DNA of 64,000 nucleotides from Siphonodentalium dalli (lineage: Eukaryota; Mollusca; Scaphopoda; Gadilida; Siphonodentaliidae), in NCBI GenBank assembly GCA_032622095.1, contig CP136064.1, forward strand, positions 43,790,989 to 43,854,988, written 5' to 3'. The notes beneath the pieces are model-generated. The model did not search any database, was not told where the DNA came from, and saw only the letters and a list, made by a program, of their open reading frames with translations. Of the stretch, positions 27,576 to 38,845 are shown piece after piece. How positions within the stretch are numbered: the stretch's first letter is position 1; every line of letters begins with the position of its first letter. Position numbers and translations under genes: made by a program.

Positions 27576-28555
27576 AGGAGATTGAACAGCCTTCGTAACT
27601 GTGATAGCGGTTTGGGGTCGTGGATATCGACTCCCTAAATCCATCACTCAGAGAATTGACAGAATCACACGTCTCACGTTGCGGGGATCACAATATTACG
27701 CGTATAGAGTTATTTGGCTGGCATCGATAATAGAACCTATGAAATAATTCAATACTGACCACTCTTTGTCGAATCAAGGGAAGCTTTGAGATGACTAACA
27801 CATGAGTGCAAAGACACTCATGGCGTTCTGAAACGAAGAGTTTCGTCGAAGAAACAAATAAGAGTTTTTAATTGTGAACTATTGCGCGAGAAGCTGCACG
27901 TTGTGTGGGTCAAAGTTGCTTCATAACTATATACTTGAAAGAAAAAGTCATTAACTTTATTGCCGTAAAAGAAAATAGGGATCCCCTTCGATTTGAAACT
28001 TTCGTGTCCAACTTGACACCCACATTTACTATACATGTATATGTGTACTTCTTTCATGCCAGATATTATTGAGATCGAACCTATGAATTCATTCAGTGTA
28101 TATTTATTGAACAAATATCCGATTTCGAAAGAAACAGTTTCGTGATGTCGTAAAGTGTCTAAAACACAAAGACCTGATATGATAAAGAACGTTCTGTATT
28201 TCTTTGACCATCAACAGCGAGTGTTAGAGATAGTTCCTAAAATGTCCATTATGCTTATTCTCATCAAATTATATTGGATGTTCGTGTGATGGATAATTGG
28301 TCTGGTTTTGTTTATGTAAAATCGGATGGGCATCTTAACCCTTTCTATACTAAATGGATTCGCCCAGTCGGGTATATAGTAGGAATGGTCTATTATTTAT
28401 TTGGAGGGATATTAAGGAGGTAAAACAGACGACAGATAAATAAAAGTGCAGAAGGAGCCCTACTTCTTAAGGGAAATCATCAATGATGCTTTAATATTGA
28501 GCGGGTTAATTCAGTCCGTGTTTTTTAAAGTAGAAACATAAGTAACTATTGTCAA
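27576..28555. other. No recognisable gene
   Basis: One 98-codon minus-strand frame at 27818-28114 has no recognisable domain. Nothing else seen. Confidence 0.3.
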
Positions 28556-29081
28556 TCTCATATATATTTTGAAGACCTCTGTCTGTATGTATGTATGTTT
28601 GTTTGTTTGTTTGTCTGTCTGTCTGTCTGTCATTTATACAAATCTACGATTCTCGACCGATCGCGACGAAACTTGGTACGTGTGTGTAGTTTGACCAGGC
28701 GGTGAACGTTGTCGTATTGGCGAGCCCGTGCGGCGCCCGCTTCGCGCATGCGCAGACGAGATCTCGGAAACGGGTGGAGCTATCGACTTGAAATTTGCTG
28801 TGTGAATGTATCTTGCCCCGGATACGAATTTTATCGGGTCACCGAGCCCGTGCGACACCAGCTTCGCGCATGCGCAGACGAGATCTCGGAAACGGGTGGA
28901 GCTATCGACTTGAAATTTGCTATGTGAATGTATCTTGCCCCGGATACGAATTTTATCGGGTCGCCGAGCCCGTGCGACGCCAGCTTCGCGCATGCGCAGA
29001 CCAGATCTCGGAAACGGGTAGAGCTATCGACTTGAAATTTTGTTTTTGAATAGCCCGGACAACGTCGGGCTCATCGGCTAG
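28556..29081 (+). mobile_element. Helitron-like element, tandem copy 1 (526 bp, 3 core units)
   Basis: It begins TC after A at 28555 ('TCTCATATATATTTTGAAGA'). It runs through a (GTCT)n stretch and then about three units of a 122-bp minisatellite ('CTTCGCGCATGCGCAGAC' at 28740, 28862 and 28985). It ends with the stem-loop 'AGCCCGGACAACGTCGGGCT' and, 6 bases later, CTAG at 29078-29081. The next base starts copy 2 without any spacer. Confidence 0.7.
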
Positions 29082-30119
29082 TCTCATATATATATTTGAA
29101 GACCTCTGTCTGTCTGTCTGTCTGTCTGTTTGTTTGTCTGTCTGTCTGTCATTAATACAAATCTACGATTCTCGACCGATCGGGACGAAACTTGGTACGT
29201 GTGTGTAGTTTGACCAGGCGGTCGTCGTTGTCGTATTGGCGAGCCCGTGCGACGCCCGTGCAGCGCATTCGCAGACGAGATATCGGAAACGGATGGAGCT
29301 ATCGACTTGAAATTGGGTATGTAAATGTACCTTGCCCCGGATACGAATTTTATCGGGTCGCCGAGTCCGTGCGACGCCAGCTTCGCGCATGCGCAGACGA
29401 GATCTCGGAAACGGGTGGAGCTATCGACTTGAAATTTGCTATGTGTGTGTTTGTTTGACCAGGCGGTGGTCGTTGTCGTATTGGCGAGCCCATGCGACGC
29501 CCGTGCAGCGCATGCGCAGACGAGATCTCGGAAACGGATTGAGCTATCGACTTGAAATTTGGTATGTAAATGTATCTTGCCCCGGATACGAATTTTATCG
29601 GGTCGCCGAGTCCGTGCGATGCCAGCTTCGCGCATGCGCAGACGAGATCTCGGAAACGGGTGGAGCTATCGACTTGAAATTTGCTATGTCAATGTATCTT
29701 GCCCCGGATACGAATTTTATCGGGTCACCGAGCCCGTGCGACGCCAGCTTCGCGCTTGCGCAGACGAGATCTCGGAAACGGGTGGAGCTATCGACTTGAA
29801 ATTTGCTATGTGAATGTATCTTGCCCCGGATACGAATTGTGTCGGGTAGCCGAGTCCGTACGACGCCAGCTTCGCGCATGCGCAGACGAGATCTCGGAAA
29901 CGGGTGGAGCTATCGACTTGAAATTTGGTATGTGAATGTAACTTGCCCCGGATACGAATTTTAACGGGTCGCCGAGCCCGTGTGACGCCAGCTTCGCGCA
30001 TGCGCAGACCAGATCTAGGAAACGGCTGGAGCTATCGACTTGAAATTTGGTTTTTGAATAGCTATCGACTTGAAATTTGGTTTTTTAATAGCCCGGACAA
30101 CGTCGGGCTCATCGGCTAG
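29082..30119 (+). mobile_element. Helitron-like element, tandem copy 2 (1,038 bp, 7 core units)
   Basis: It has the same 5' end, (GTCT)n stretch and 3' stem-loop/CTAG (30116-30119) as copy 1, but seven minisatellite units. A 30-base 'AGCTATCGACTTGAAATTTG' phrase is additionally duplicated before the stem-loop. The length difference from copy 1 is close to four core units. The many Arg-rich frames on both strands here come from the repeat phase and are not genes. Confidence 0.7.
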
Positions 30120-30750
30120 TCTCATATATATTTTGAAGACCTCTGTCTGTCTGTCAGTCTGTTTGTTTGTCTGTCTGTCATTAATACAAATATACGATTA
30201 TCGGCCGATCGGGACGAAACTTGGTACGTGTGTGTAGTTTGACCAGGCGGTGGTCGTTGTCGTATTGGCGAGCCCGTGCGACGCCCGTGCAGCGCATGCG
30301 CAGACGAGATCTCGGAAACGGGTGGAGCTATTGACTTGAAATTTGGCATGTGAATGTATCTTGACCCGGATACGAATTTTATCGGGTCGCCGAGCCCGTG
30401 CGACGCCAGCTTCGCGCATGCGCAGACGAGATCTCGGAAACGGGTGGAGCTATCGACTTGAAATTTGGTATGTGAATGTATCTTGCCCCGGATACGAATT
30501 TTATCGGGTCGCCGAGCCCGTGCGACGCCAGCATCGCGCATGTGCAGACGAGATATCGGAAACGGGTGGAGCTATCGACTTGAAATTTGGTATGTGAATG
30601 TATCTTGCCCCGGATACGAATTTTATCGGGTCGTCGAGCCCGTGCGACGCCAGCTTCGCGCATGCGCAGACCAGATTTCGGAAACGGTGGAGCTATCGAC
30701 TTTAAACTTGGTTTTTGAATAGCCCGGACAACGTCGGGCTCATCGGCTAG
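30120..30750 (+). mobile_element. Helitron-like element, tandem copy 3 (631 bp, 4 core units)
   Basis: It follows copy 2 directly. It has the same termini and four core units, and ends CTAG at 30747-30750, followed by T at 30751. The three-copy array as a whole is flanked by A on the left and T on the right, as for a single Helitron insertion. Confidence 0.7.
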
Positions 30751-30814
30751 TGTAATATATTTACATACACCTGATATCTCTTCCGCTTTCCCCATAGCGT
30801 TACGGTAGACGCGC

Positions 30815-30893
30815 CCCCTTATTCAATGCGTTCATAAACCTATGAACGTAACGTGACGTCACTTTCAATTTCGTTCATAGGTTTATGAACACA
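30815..30893. repeat. Perfect 19-bp inverted repeat
   Basis: 'GTTCATAAACCTATGAACG' at about 30820-30838 faces its exact complement at about 30865-30890, around a short loop holding a TGACGTCA-like core. Each arm is itself nearly palindromic. Confidence 0.75.
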
Positions 30894-31119
30894 TTGGTCC
30901 CGGAAATCACCGGGGATCGTCGGACATTACCGAATGATTGAGTATCTAGTCAGCCAATACGCCAAGGATTTGATAGCAAACAATATTTAATCGATCTTCA
31001 CGATTGGATGGCTAGTGGCATATAATCGCGAGCACGGGTGGCACGAGATGTTCGATTGACTATCCGAATTTGGTTATCATATAATCCCATATCCCATAAT
31101 ATGTCAAATATAGCGAATT

Positions 31120-31260
31120 ATCGAAATATGAAATACAACGAAAAAGCGAAATATGAAAATACAGCGAAATAGCACGAAAAATCGAAATAGGAAAATACAG
31201 CGAAATAGCGAAATAGGGCGAAATATAGAGCGACATATAGAAATAGGAAATTATTTTTAT
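31120..31260. repeat. Degenerate GCGAAATA-type short repeats
   Basis: 'AGCGAAATA' and close variants recur about ten times. No unit is strictly conserved. Confidence 0.6.
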
Positions 31261-31357
31261 AAACGAAATAACGGAGATATTTGAAAAAGTGTTTTTGACG
31301 AATTAACGGACATATTTGGAGAAGTGTTTTAAAGAGCGTAAGTATATAAATATAAAT

Positions 31358-31457
31358 AATGAACGGCGGATTCAACGTGGTCATGGGTTTTGACCGCGAT
31401 AAAAAATATTTCTCGCGGTCAAAATCCCATGACAACATTGAAACCGCCGTTCATTTC
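31358..31457. mobile_element. ~100-bp foldback (hairpin) element
   Basis: 'ATGAACGGCGG' and 'TCATGGGTTTTGACCGCGA' pair with 'TCGCGGTCAAAATCCCATGA' and 'CCGCCGTTCAT' around a loop of about 12 bases. Near-perfect stem of about 42 bp. Confidence 0.75.
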
Positions 31458-31953
31458 TTATATGACCACTCCTGTTCAACTGTTCAAAATGTTGTAGATG
31501 TAGTAATAAAGGCTATTCCGCTTTTGACTACGGGGTGATGACCTAGTCGGTAGTAAGGTACACATATAACGTCATTTATAGGCTGTCACAAACCACTTAG
31601 CAATGACAAACGCTGGTGCCATTTCTGGTGTGTGGTCCCCGCAAAAGGGAATGTATCACCTGATTCACGTATCTGGGGACAATCGTTCCTGTACGTGAAG
31701 TGTGGTTATTTCGATTACCATACGGCCATTCCTCCACAACCTGACAAAAATTGTGATAAATGGCACAGGGCGGAAACCACGATATATCACAATAAACAAC
31801 GAGAATGGACACACAGAGGCGATGATCTCCAGATTAATTGTTTCCGTGATATCTGGCGGCGCGTTGTTTTCGTTGACGGAATTCGTGTGGCTGTTTGGAC
31901 CATGATACTGTGACTTCGAGTCCAGTGTAGTAGTAGTAGTAGTAGTGGTAGTA

Positions 31954-31992
<39 letters not shown>

Positions 31993-34103
31993 TGCATACG
32001 CCGCTCAGTGAGGTTAGCTTCGAGGCTATACGCTTGACCATATTTAGAGTGGGTACACACATCAAGTATAATGTAATCCCTGTAAATATCGTGTAGTTTG
32101 CGTTTGTCATGGTCACATGGGTATACAGACCGTGGATTGTATGTGTCCGCTGACAACCCAATCATTGCGGCTATGTTTGACCATTTTGTGAGGCAAGCTC
32201 TGAACGTGCAGAGAGCCGTTGACAAGGACGAATTCGCCAGTCCGCTTAAAATAATTGTTCTCGCGATAACCCAAATGGTGGACGTTCTGTTTAAATCATT
32301 GTCAGTCTTCTCTTGATTGAAAACCAGTGATGGCCTCAGGATTTCCCTAACACAGGCGCTATGAACCCCGAGATGGGGTTATATATTACCCCAGCAGCTA
32401 CTGGACTGACCATTGCATATTTCCTCGACGTTGGGGGGGAGGCCATAAAGCACCCTGAGTCTTGACCTCTCTTAAGCCACTCCTGATTTATAAATATTGT
32501 AGTTGACAGTCCTGTCTGTCGTGTCTCTTTTCCACGAGTGATTAATCTGATATGCAGCAATCTATGCTATTCATATATATATGAGCATATTATTACAGTT
32601 TTGAATTTGAAGATACAGAAGATGATGCTGCTGTGTCTTCATTCGGTAAAAGGGTTGTCCAGCTACGAGTTCCCAAACTACATCATTTTTCCTCGCTTGT
32701 GTTACAGGTAAACGCAAAATTTTACAACTATGGAATATTTAAGTAAAACATTATATTCTACATTCTGGCCCAGATTATTCCGGCTGATACATTCAACTAA
32801 ACACCTTGTCTGTCTTACTTTCCAATCCTGTTATTCAAGGCACGAGAGCACCATATCGGATTGTTAAAATCTTAGCTCAGGCCATGTATATAGTCGAAAA
32901 ACAAATGTCCTTATCCTGACTCGACTCGGCGTTGTCCGATTAGGCAAAGCAACGTTCTGACATGCGAATCTCTGGAAATGACATACACATCGCAAGCATG
33001 CACGTTCTCTTAACATGGGATTCACCATGTATGAGTTAGTCGATTTTCATGTGTATTGATTTGGTAGTTGGTGATCATTTCCAAAATGTGGAGCGAGAGT
33101 GGCTTTTGGGTTTTGCTGGACGAGATCAAATCGGGATTCAGTGTGTGGGACATTAAACATGCGTGTGTCACAATCGTCCTAAAAGAGCTTCAGATTCTGC
33201 ATATTTTATTTCTGTTTTGTATGAACCTGTTTCCAAGAAATGACGAGAAACAAATAAAGTATAAACTGGCCGGACTCAAATCCACTTTTCGGAATGAGTT
33301 AAAGCTCTTGAAAAACAACAACATATATCAGAGAAAGAGAGGCTTTATTCATTTCGGCATCCATGGAAGAAGACATGTTTATGACTGGCTTGAAATTTCT
33401 TGATAGCAGTCAATTTGATAATCGCTCATAACAACTCAGTTGTCTCGCCTGTTGGAATGAACCGATCGCACGCAAGCGAATAATGCTATCAGTGATTGGT
33501 GTGACCATGTGAAATACATGGAATAAATGGATTTTAGATACAGAAATTACACGGAAGTGTGTATCCACCCTTATATGAAAATTGCGGGCGGAACGATATA
33601 TTGTTAAGTTACTCTCAACGACTTTTATGTCCTGGTCCTATAGTTATCACTTTTATCCGTACAATAGTGCGTTCAGTGTCGGTGTTCCATTGGTTAATTT
33701 TCACTTGCGGGGGTCCGGGAATAGTTTTTTATGTTATTATACATGTATATTACAAGGAGGGTCCCAGGTCTCATTTTCAAGGAAATCACACGAAGTCTGG
33801 GGAAAATGGCTTCAAAAACACTATTTTTCAAAATATCAATTTGTTGAGAGCACCACACCTTCAAAACTAACATCCATAAAATATAATACGGCGAAAATAC
33901 TCGAACGAATTGCAAAAATACACCTAGCACAACTTACCAAAAACAGAATATATGTTTGGGTGACTCTAAATAACAAATATATTCAAATATTATTAATTTC
34001 ACCAACCTGATCTCGGTGTAAAAAGTCTCAATCGCTTGCATTTTGAAACAAATACAATTTCCTTATTTTCTTCTGTTCATCTTTTGTAAAAAAAAAACTG
34101 AAA
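31458..34103. other. 2.6-kb stretch without confirmed gene
   Basis: A (GTA)n microsatellite with GTG variants lies at 31926-31991 and creates a poly-Thr frame on the minus strand. A copy of the CCCCGAC-rich element lies at 32325-32460. Several frames of 70-186 codons are open (31632-31913, 31665-32225, 33559-34010), but I recognise no family in them. See the separate entry for 33223-33403. Confidence 0.4.
33223..33403 (+). pseudogene. Possible MADF/Myb-SANT-like fragment
   Basis: The frame has an I-K-Y-K-L-A-G-L-K-S-T-F-R-N-E-L-K motif. This resembles the helix 'vkkKi.nLRsqF.rEl.k' of MADF or Myb/SANT-like DNA-binding domains, which occur in host regulators and in Harbinger/PIF-type transposon accessory proteins. 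Only this one helix is convincing and the rest of the domain is missing. It ends at a stop at 33401-33403. It could be chance. Confidence 0.2.
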
Positions 34104-34679
34104 TCTATTATATATTTTGGAAGATCTGTGTGTCTGTGTGTTCGCGATGGACTCGAAAACGACCGAACCGATTTCGATGAAACTTGGTATGTGGGGGTAT
34201 TTTCGGCCGGGAAGTGACATAGGCCTATTAATTTGCCCGTGCGACATGACCTTGACCTTGAAATTGGGTAATTTCAAGGTCAAACGCCCGAATATCACGG
34301 TATTTCGATGAAACTTGGTATGTGGGGGTACTTTCGTATGGGGAGTCTCATAAGCATATTCATTTGCCCGTGCGACGTGACCTTGACATTGAAATTGGGT
34401 CAATTCAAGGTCAAATCGCCAATTTTGATGGGATTTCGACGAAATTTTATACATAGGGTTACTTTTGTCCACATCGTGACCCCGACCTAACCTTGACCTT
34501 CAAAATGATCAATTCAAGGTCAAATCGGGTAAAACCGGATGGATTTCGACGGGCCCGTTTGTCGGTTACTTTTGTCCGGGCAGTGTTTTGGACTGGTCAA
34601 ATCGTGACCCCACTTGACCTTGACCTTCAAAATGGACAATTCAAGGACAAAACCCGGACGAAGTCGGGTCACCTTCTAG
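34104..34679 (+). mobile_element. Helitron-like non-autonomous element, 576 bp
   Basis: It opens TC after A ('TCTATTATATATTTTGGAAG'), followed by a TGTGTCTG stretch, 'GGACTCGAAAACGACCGAAC' and about four core units of 120-130 bp ('TTCGATGAAACTTGGTATG', 'CCTTGACCTTGAAATTGGG'). The 3' stem-loop CCCGGACGAAGTCGGG lies at about 34653-34668 and CTAG at 34676-34679, then T. Confidence 0.65.
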
Positions 34680-34680
34680 T

Positions 34681-34800
34681 AACATATATGTCTCGATGTA
34701 CGTGGGTAATGCATGGGAAATAACATATATGTCTCGAAGTACGTGGGTAATGCATGGGAAATAACATATATGTCTCGAAGTATGTGGGTAATGCATCGGG
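34681..34800 (+). repeat. 41-bp tandem repeat, three units (outer copy 1)
   Basis: 'AACATATATGTCTCGAAGTA' plus 'CGTGGGTAATGCATGGGAAAT' repeats at 34681, 34722 and 34763. The same unit recurs at 35343-35455, so the 0.5 kb between them is framed by two arrays in direct orientation. Confidence 0.85.
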
Positions 34801-35342
34801 GGGGGTGAAAAACAAATTCCGGCACGTATGCCGGGGTGGGTGGGTGGTCAAAGCCACCAAGAAGCAATTTTTTCCGCCACTAAAAATAAAATTTCCTGCT
34901 TGTTTTTTTAGTGTTTTGGCAATGAGTTGGGCTTCAAAACCACTTTGTATGAGATAATTAATGTAATTATAACTGGTAAACTGACTGCAGGCAGTTATCG
35001 TGTTGTATTTTGTTGCAAATTTTGAAATCCAAGATGGCTGCTGGCAGCCATGTTTTTTTGGCCGAATGACCTCAAAATGACTCATTCCTATTTACATGTC
35101 CATGTTAACATCGATGATAAATAGTATGCACAGAAATTCATATACAGCTGTTTACAGTGAATTTCCCCCCGCAAATCTCTGTTTTAGTGTCAAAAGAGGG
35201 TGGGTGTCAAAATATGGTCGGAAAAAACTGCCGAAAACGGAAAAAAAATTGGCGGTGGGGGTGGGTGGGTACAAAAAATGATCGAAAGGGAAAAAATGCC
35301 ATACGTGCCTGAAATGTTTTTCCGACCCCCCCCCCCCCCTGA
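34801..35342. other. Stretch framed by the 41-bp arrays
   Basis: G-runs and C-runs near 34798-34807 and 35327-35340 sit at the inner edges, and 'TGCCGGGGTGGGTGGGTGG' and 'GGCGGTGGGGGTGGGTGGG' phrases face inward in the same orientation. The interior includes a copy of the 'AAGATGGCTGCTGGCAGCC' dispersed phrase. No gene seen. Confidence 0.4.
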
Positions 35343-35455
35343 ATGCATGGGAAATAACATATATGTCTCTAAGTACGTGGGTAATGCATGGGAAACAACA
35401 TATATGACTCGAAGTACGTGGGTAATGCATGTGAAATGACATATATGTCTCGAAA
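35343..35455 (+). repeat. 41-bp tandem repeat, three units (outer copy 2)
   Basis: Same unit as at 34681-34800, period 41 bp, with slightly more divergence. Confidence 0.8.
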
Positions 35456-35552
35456 ACAACTTTCATCAACAAGTACATGAAAAATAGATAAACTTTGTTC
35501 GTATTTGCATGTATATCCAATGATGAGATTCATCATGCCAACGCCATTGTTA

Positions 35553-35674
35553 TGTCAATAGTACTGTCACGGTGTCAATAGTACTGTCACGGTGTCAATA
35601 GTACTGTCACGGTGTCAATAGTACTGTCACGGTGTCAATAGTACTGTCACGGTGTCAATAGTACTGTCACGGTG
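35553..35674 (+). repeat. 20-bp minisatellite, six units
   Basis: The unit 'TGTCAATAGTACTGTCACGG' is repeated six times without a mismatch. It is contiguous, so it is not a CRISPR-type array. Confidence 0.95.
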
Positions 35675-35923
35675 GAATTACCGATAAAGGTCAAACTAGT
35701 CCAATAAGATACCAACGTGTAATACAAACTTGACGAGTAACATTGGAAAAGATCAAAGCATTGAAAAAAGTATTCTGAAAATCGTATTCAGACTAAAATA
35801 TTTGAATTTACTACACGATTACTGATGTTTGTTGACAAATCACTGTAACAGTTTTGTTCCCATAACAATGGTTTCAACACGGGAAATTTCGTTATTTGAG
35901 AACAATCAATAATGAATATATAT
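35675..35923. other. No recognisable feature
   Basis: AT-rich spacer between the 20-bp minisatellite and the hairpin cluster. Confidence 0.3.
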
Positions 35924-36325
35924 AGAATATACGCATAGTGTTTCTGAATTTCAGCGAGTGGTGTAAATCGCCCATCCCACGAGTGGATTAAATTTGTTAT
36001 TCAGAAACACTATGCGTATTTATTATATACTTGCCCATGAATTATAAGGTTTTAGCAGTGAGATATAAGTGATATCCCACTAGTGAGTGATATTAACTGG
36101 AAATTTCTGATGTATTGACATTCATTGGGGGCCATAGGCAAGTAACTAAAGTATATAATAAACAGAATATCCACACTTTTTCAGTGGTTATGGGTTAAAT
36201 CTCATTCGTGATGACAAAACATTTGAATTTCCACTCGTGGCTAAAGCCACTCGTGGAAATTCAATGTTTTGTCATCACTCATGAGATATAACCCATATCC
36301 ACTGAAAAAGTGTGGATATCCTCTA
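35924..36325. mobile_element. Cluster of three consecutive foldback hairpins
   Basis: Hairpin 1: 'ATACGCATAGTGTTTCTGAAT' at 35928-35948 faces its complement at about 36000-36020. Hairpin 2: 'TATTATATACTTGCC' at about 36018 faces 'GGCAAGTAACTAAAGTATATAATA' at about 36137-36160. Hairpin 3: 36166-36321 is a nearly perfect palindrome ('GATATCCACACTTTTTCAGTGG' type arms) with 2-base loop near 36244. The inner 'CCACTCGTGG' and 'CCACGAGTGG' motifs recur in the loop of hairpin 1. Confidence 0.7.
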
Positions 36326-36335
36326 TATATTTTGT

Positions 36336-36590
36336 TATGCCACGATCTTTACAATGCGATGGATAAACACTTTCCCGTTCGAATTGTATGGAGAAAGTTT
36401 AATCCACTCTGCGAAGTTTATGCCACGATCTTTACAATGCGATGGATAAACACTTTGCCATTCAAATTGTATGGAGAAAGTTTAATCCACTCTGCGAAGT
36501 TTATGCCACGATCTTTACAATGCGATGGATAAACACTTTTCCGTTCAAATTGTATGGAGAAAGTTTAATCCACTCTGCGAAGTTTAATCA
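36336..36590 (+). repeat. 83-bp tandem repeat, three units
   Basis: 'TATGCCACGATCTTTACAAT' begins units at 36336, 36419 and 36502. Units are almost identical. The 87-codon frame over them just reflects the repeat. Confidence 0.9.
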
Positions 36591-38845
36591 ACAGTAGGCA
36601 CGTTTAATCAACATGTGCTGATTAAATGTAAAATTTAAACAGATTTATATAGTAAGATAGGCGATCGTGGTATAAAAGGACATAGTTTATCTATTTCTCC
36701 ATGCTTGTTCTTCTGAATGGTGTTATTATCACAGACTTTTATATGTTTTACCCATTTACCCACTGCGAGTGCATGCTTCAGTCCCTTTAAACATTTCGAA
36801 AGTCGGGAATTGTAAATATTGTCTCCGTTCAACATGTCTCAATATCACTATGTGCGAATCTTCGTTCTAGATCTCTGTGTCGCAGAATGGAACATGTCAT
36901 TCCGGGGAAATTTCCATTATTCTTATGCAGATCTCGACGGCGAATCTTCAAAAGAAACAAATTCTCTCACTCGCCCGGGATGTAATCCAATTTCAATGTC
37001 ATATTTCAACCGAGATGATGTCTAACAGAAACCCTTGACGACCCCAGAATTGATCTGTTTTTCTGAGATTTGTTCTTAGTATCTTCGTTTTAAAACGCTG
37101 CCTTTGTGTCTTGTTATCCTCGATATGCGAGTATTTTGAGCGTTGGATATCTCATTATACAACGGCCTGTGAAATTCGAGTTCGACATCGCGTTCGAGCA
37201 AACAGAGACGTCAGACGTGCATGATATAGGGTCTCCGCTGCCGTTTCCAGCTCCTACTCTGAACAAGATCCTCATTAAATTTTTGTCTGAAACAAAAAAT
37301 ATACATTAAATTCAGGTTACAATATAAAGCTGTCAGAACCATTTCAACTTATTTTGAACATATTTGAAATGTCAAACTGATGTTAATAAAGATGGGGTGA
37401 AATATTCGCTACATCCCTGACATGCAGTGGGCAATTCACACTGAGCATGTTAAACCCACATGGAGATTTCCGCTACATAATACATCTAATAATATTCCCT
37501 TTTGAATTTTCCCCGGCATCGACATAAAATAGGTCGATAAAAACATAAAATTCCTTTCTACGAATAGTATATGTATATACCAGAAAGGAGAAACAGCTTC
37601 GAGCAGGATAATCGGTCCCCGAGCCATTACTGCATGCGCCATTGTATTCATTGAAATTATGTAATCGGAATAATTCGCGACGGTCAGGAAAACATACATT
37701 GCGTTATCTTAACATCTTTAAATAGCCCGTATGTGTTATATACACTAAATAGTGGTCGGTGATTGGTCAATTGCTTATTACGCCACAATGTGGTGTAAGT
37801 TGTTTCACAGTGTTTCATATCGCCTGTATCACTGTATCACTGTGGGGGGGGGATTATGTTTTGTACCCTGGCTCAATCGTACCGATATGCTCCGTTCGTT
37901 CAGAGTGCCGGGATGAAGGTAATTAATCGATTGTTGTTTATCACAGAATGCGTTAACTGCCAAACCCCATTAAGCGTCCTCTACACTATCGCTCCGAAAC
38001 GACGAGATACCTCTGTCTGGAGTTTGGTTAACTGCTTCGCCTTTGTCTTTGAAAATCAGACGAAATTCATAAACGATGTGTACATCTGTTAGAAATTTCG
38101 TCAGCTTTTCAAAGAGACATGTAGGCTATTTGGCCATGCGTTTGTCACAAGACAACAGACCTGTTTCTTGCGTGCATGCATAATTCGTGTTTTATTGATA
38201 GTAATGATGAAAAGAGTAACGACTTGTATTAATCGAATAATAAAAATGAAGTTAGTTTGCCGTATCGTAATCAGGATGGACTTTATTTTACATACGGACT
38301 GTCCATTCTTGAAAGTGCAGCCTACTCGTATAGTAAAACTGGGAACTATGCTTGATTCATATCAAGGCGACGTCCAGTCGCGGGATGTTGGCTAGTTTCT
38401 GTGCCGATGCCACGGGCGTACACTGGCGATGGCGGGGTTGTTGACGGGGGTTTCAGGCGTGCAAATGTAGAGTGACATATTAGCATTAACTTTTACTATT
38501 ATAAAAATAAATTGAGTTCGTATGTCTGTAAGGCAAAAGGCGACAAAACGACTGAACCCCTCTGAAAATGTGTACATGGGGTCATAGCATGCACGTAACC
38601 CGGGGATTAAGGAGCACTAACAATGTTTATAACTTTTGCTATAAATTATATAGGCGATCAAACGGACGGGCATGAAGATCGGTAGATTTTTTTTTTTCAT
38701 TTTCATTTTTTTTTGAATTTGGGAATAGATTTTTAAAACTTGTTTTGCTTTATTCTATTTTATGGATGTTAGTTTTGAAGACTACTATAATATTTAAGGA
38801 AGGGGCAGTCCTGTCAACACATTTGTTATTTGGAAAAAATAGTGT
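36591..38845. other. 2.2-kb stretch without recognisable gene
   Basis: Short frames only. A 20-base phrase 'TGATTGGTCAATTGCTTATT' at about 37759-37778 also occurs at 44333-44352, next to the second 253-bp direct repeat. A run of nine G lies at 37844-37852. Confidence 0.35.

Noticed and set aside
28634-30795. Many overlapping Arg-rich open frames of 84-183 codons on both strands
   Set aside because: They are phases of the 122-bp minisatellite. A repeat unit lacking stops keeps frames open on both strands, and no protein family is recognisable.
31665-32225. 186-codon minus-strand frame with a poly-Thr run
   Set aside because: The run comes from the (GTA)n microsatellite. The flanking parts resemble no family, and plus-strand frames are equally open.
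35553-35674. Regular 20-bp repeats that look array-like
   Set aside because: Units are contiguous with no spacers and the DNA is eukaryotic, so it is a minisatellite and not a CRISPR array.
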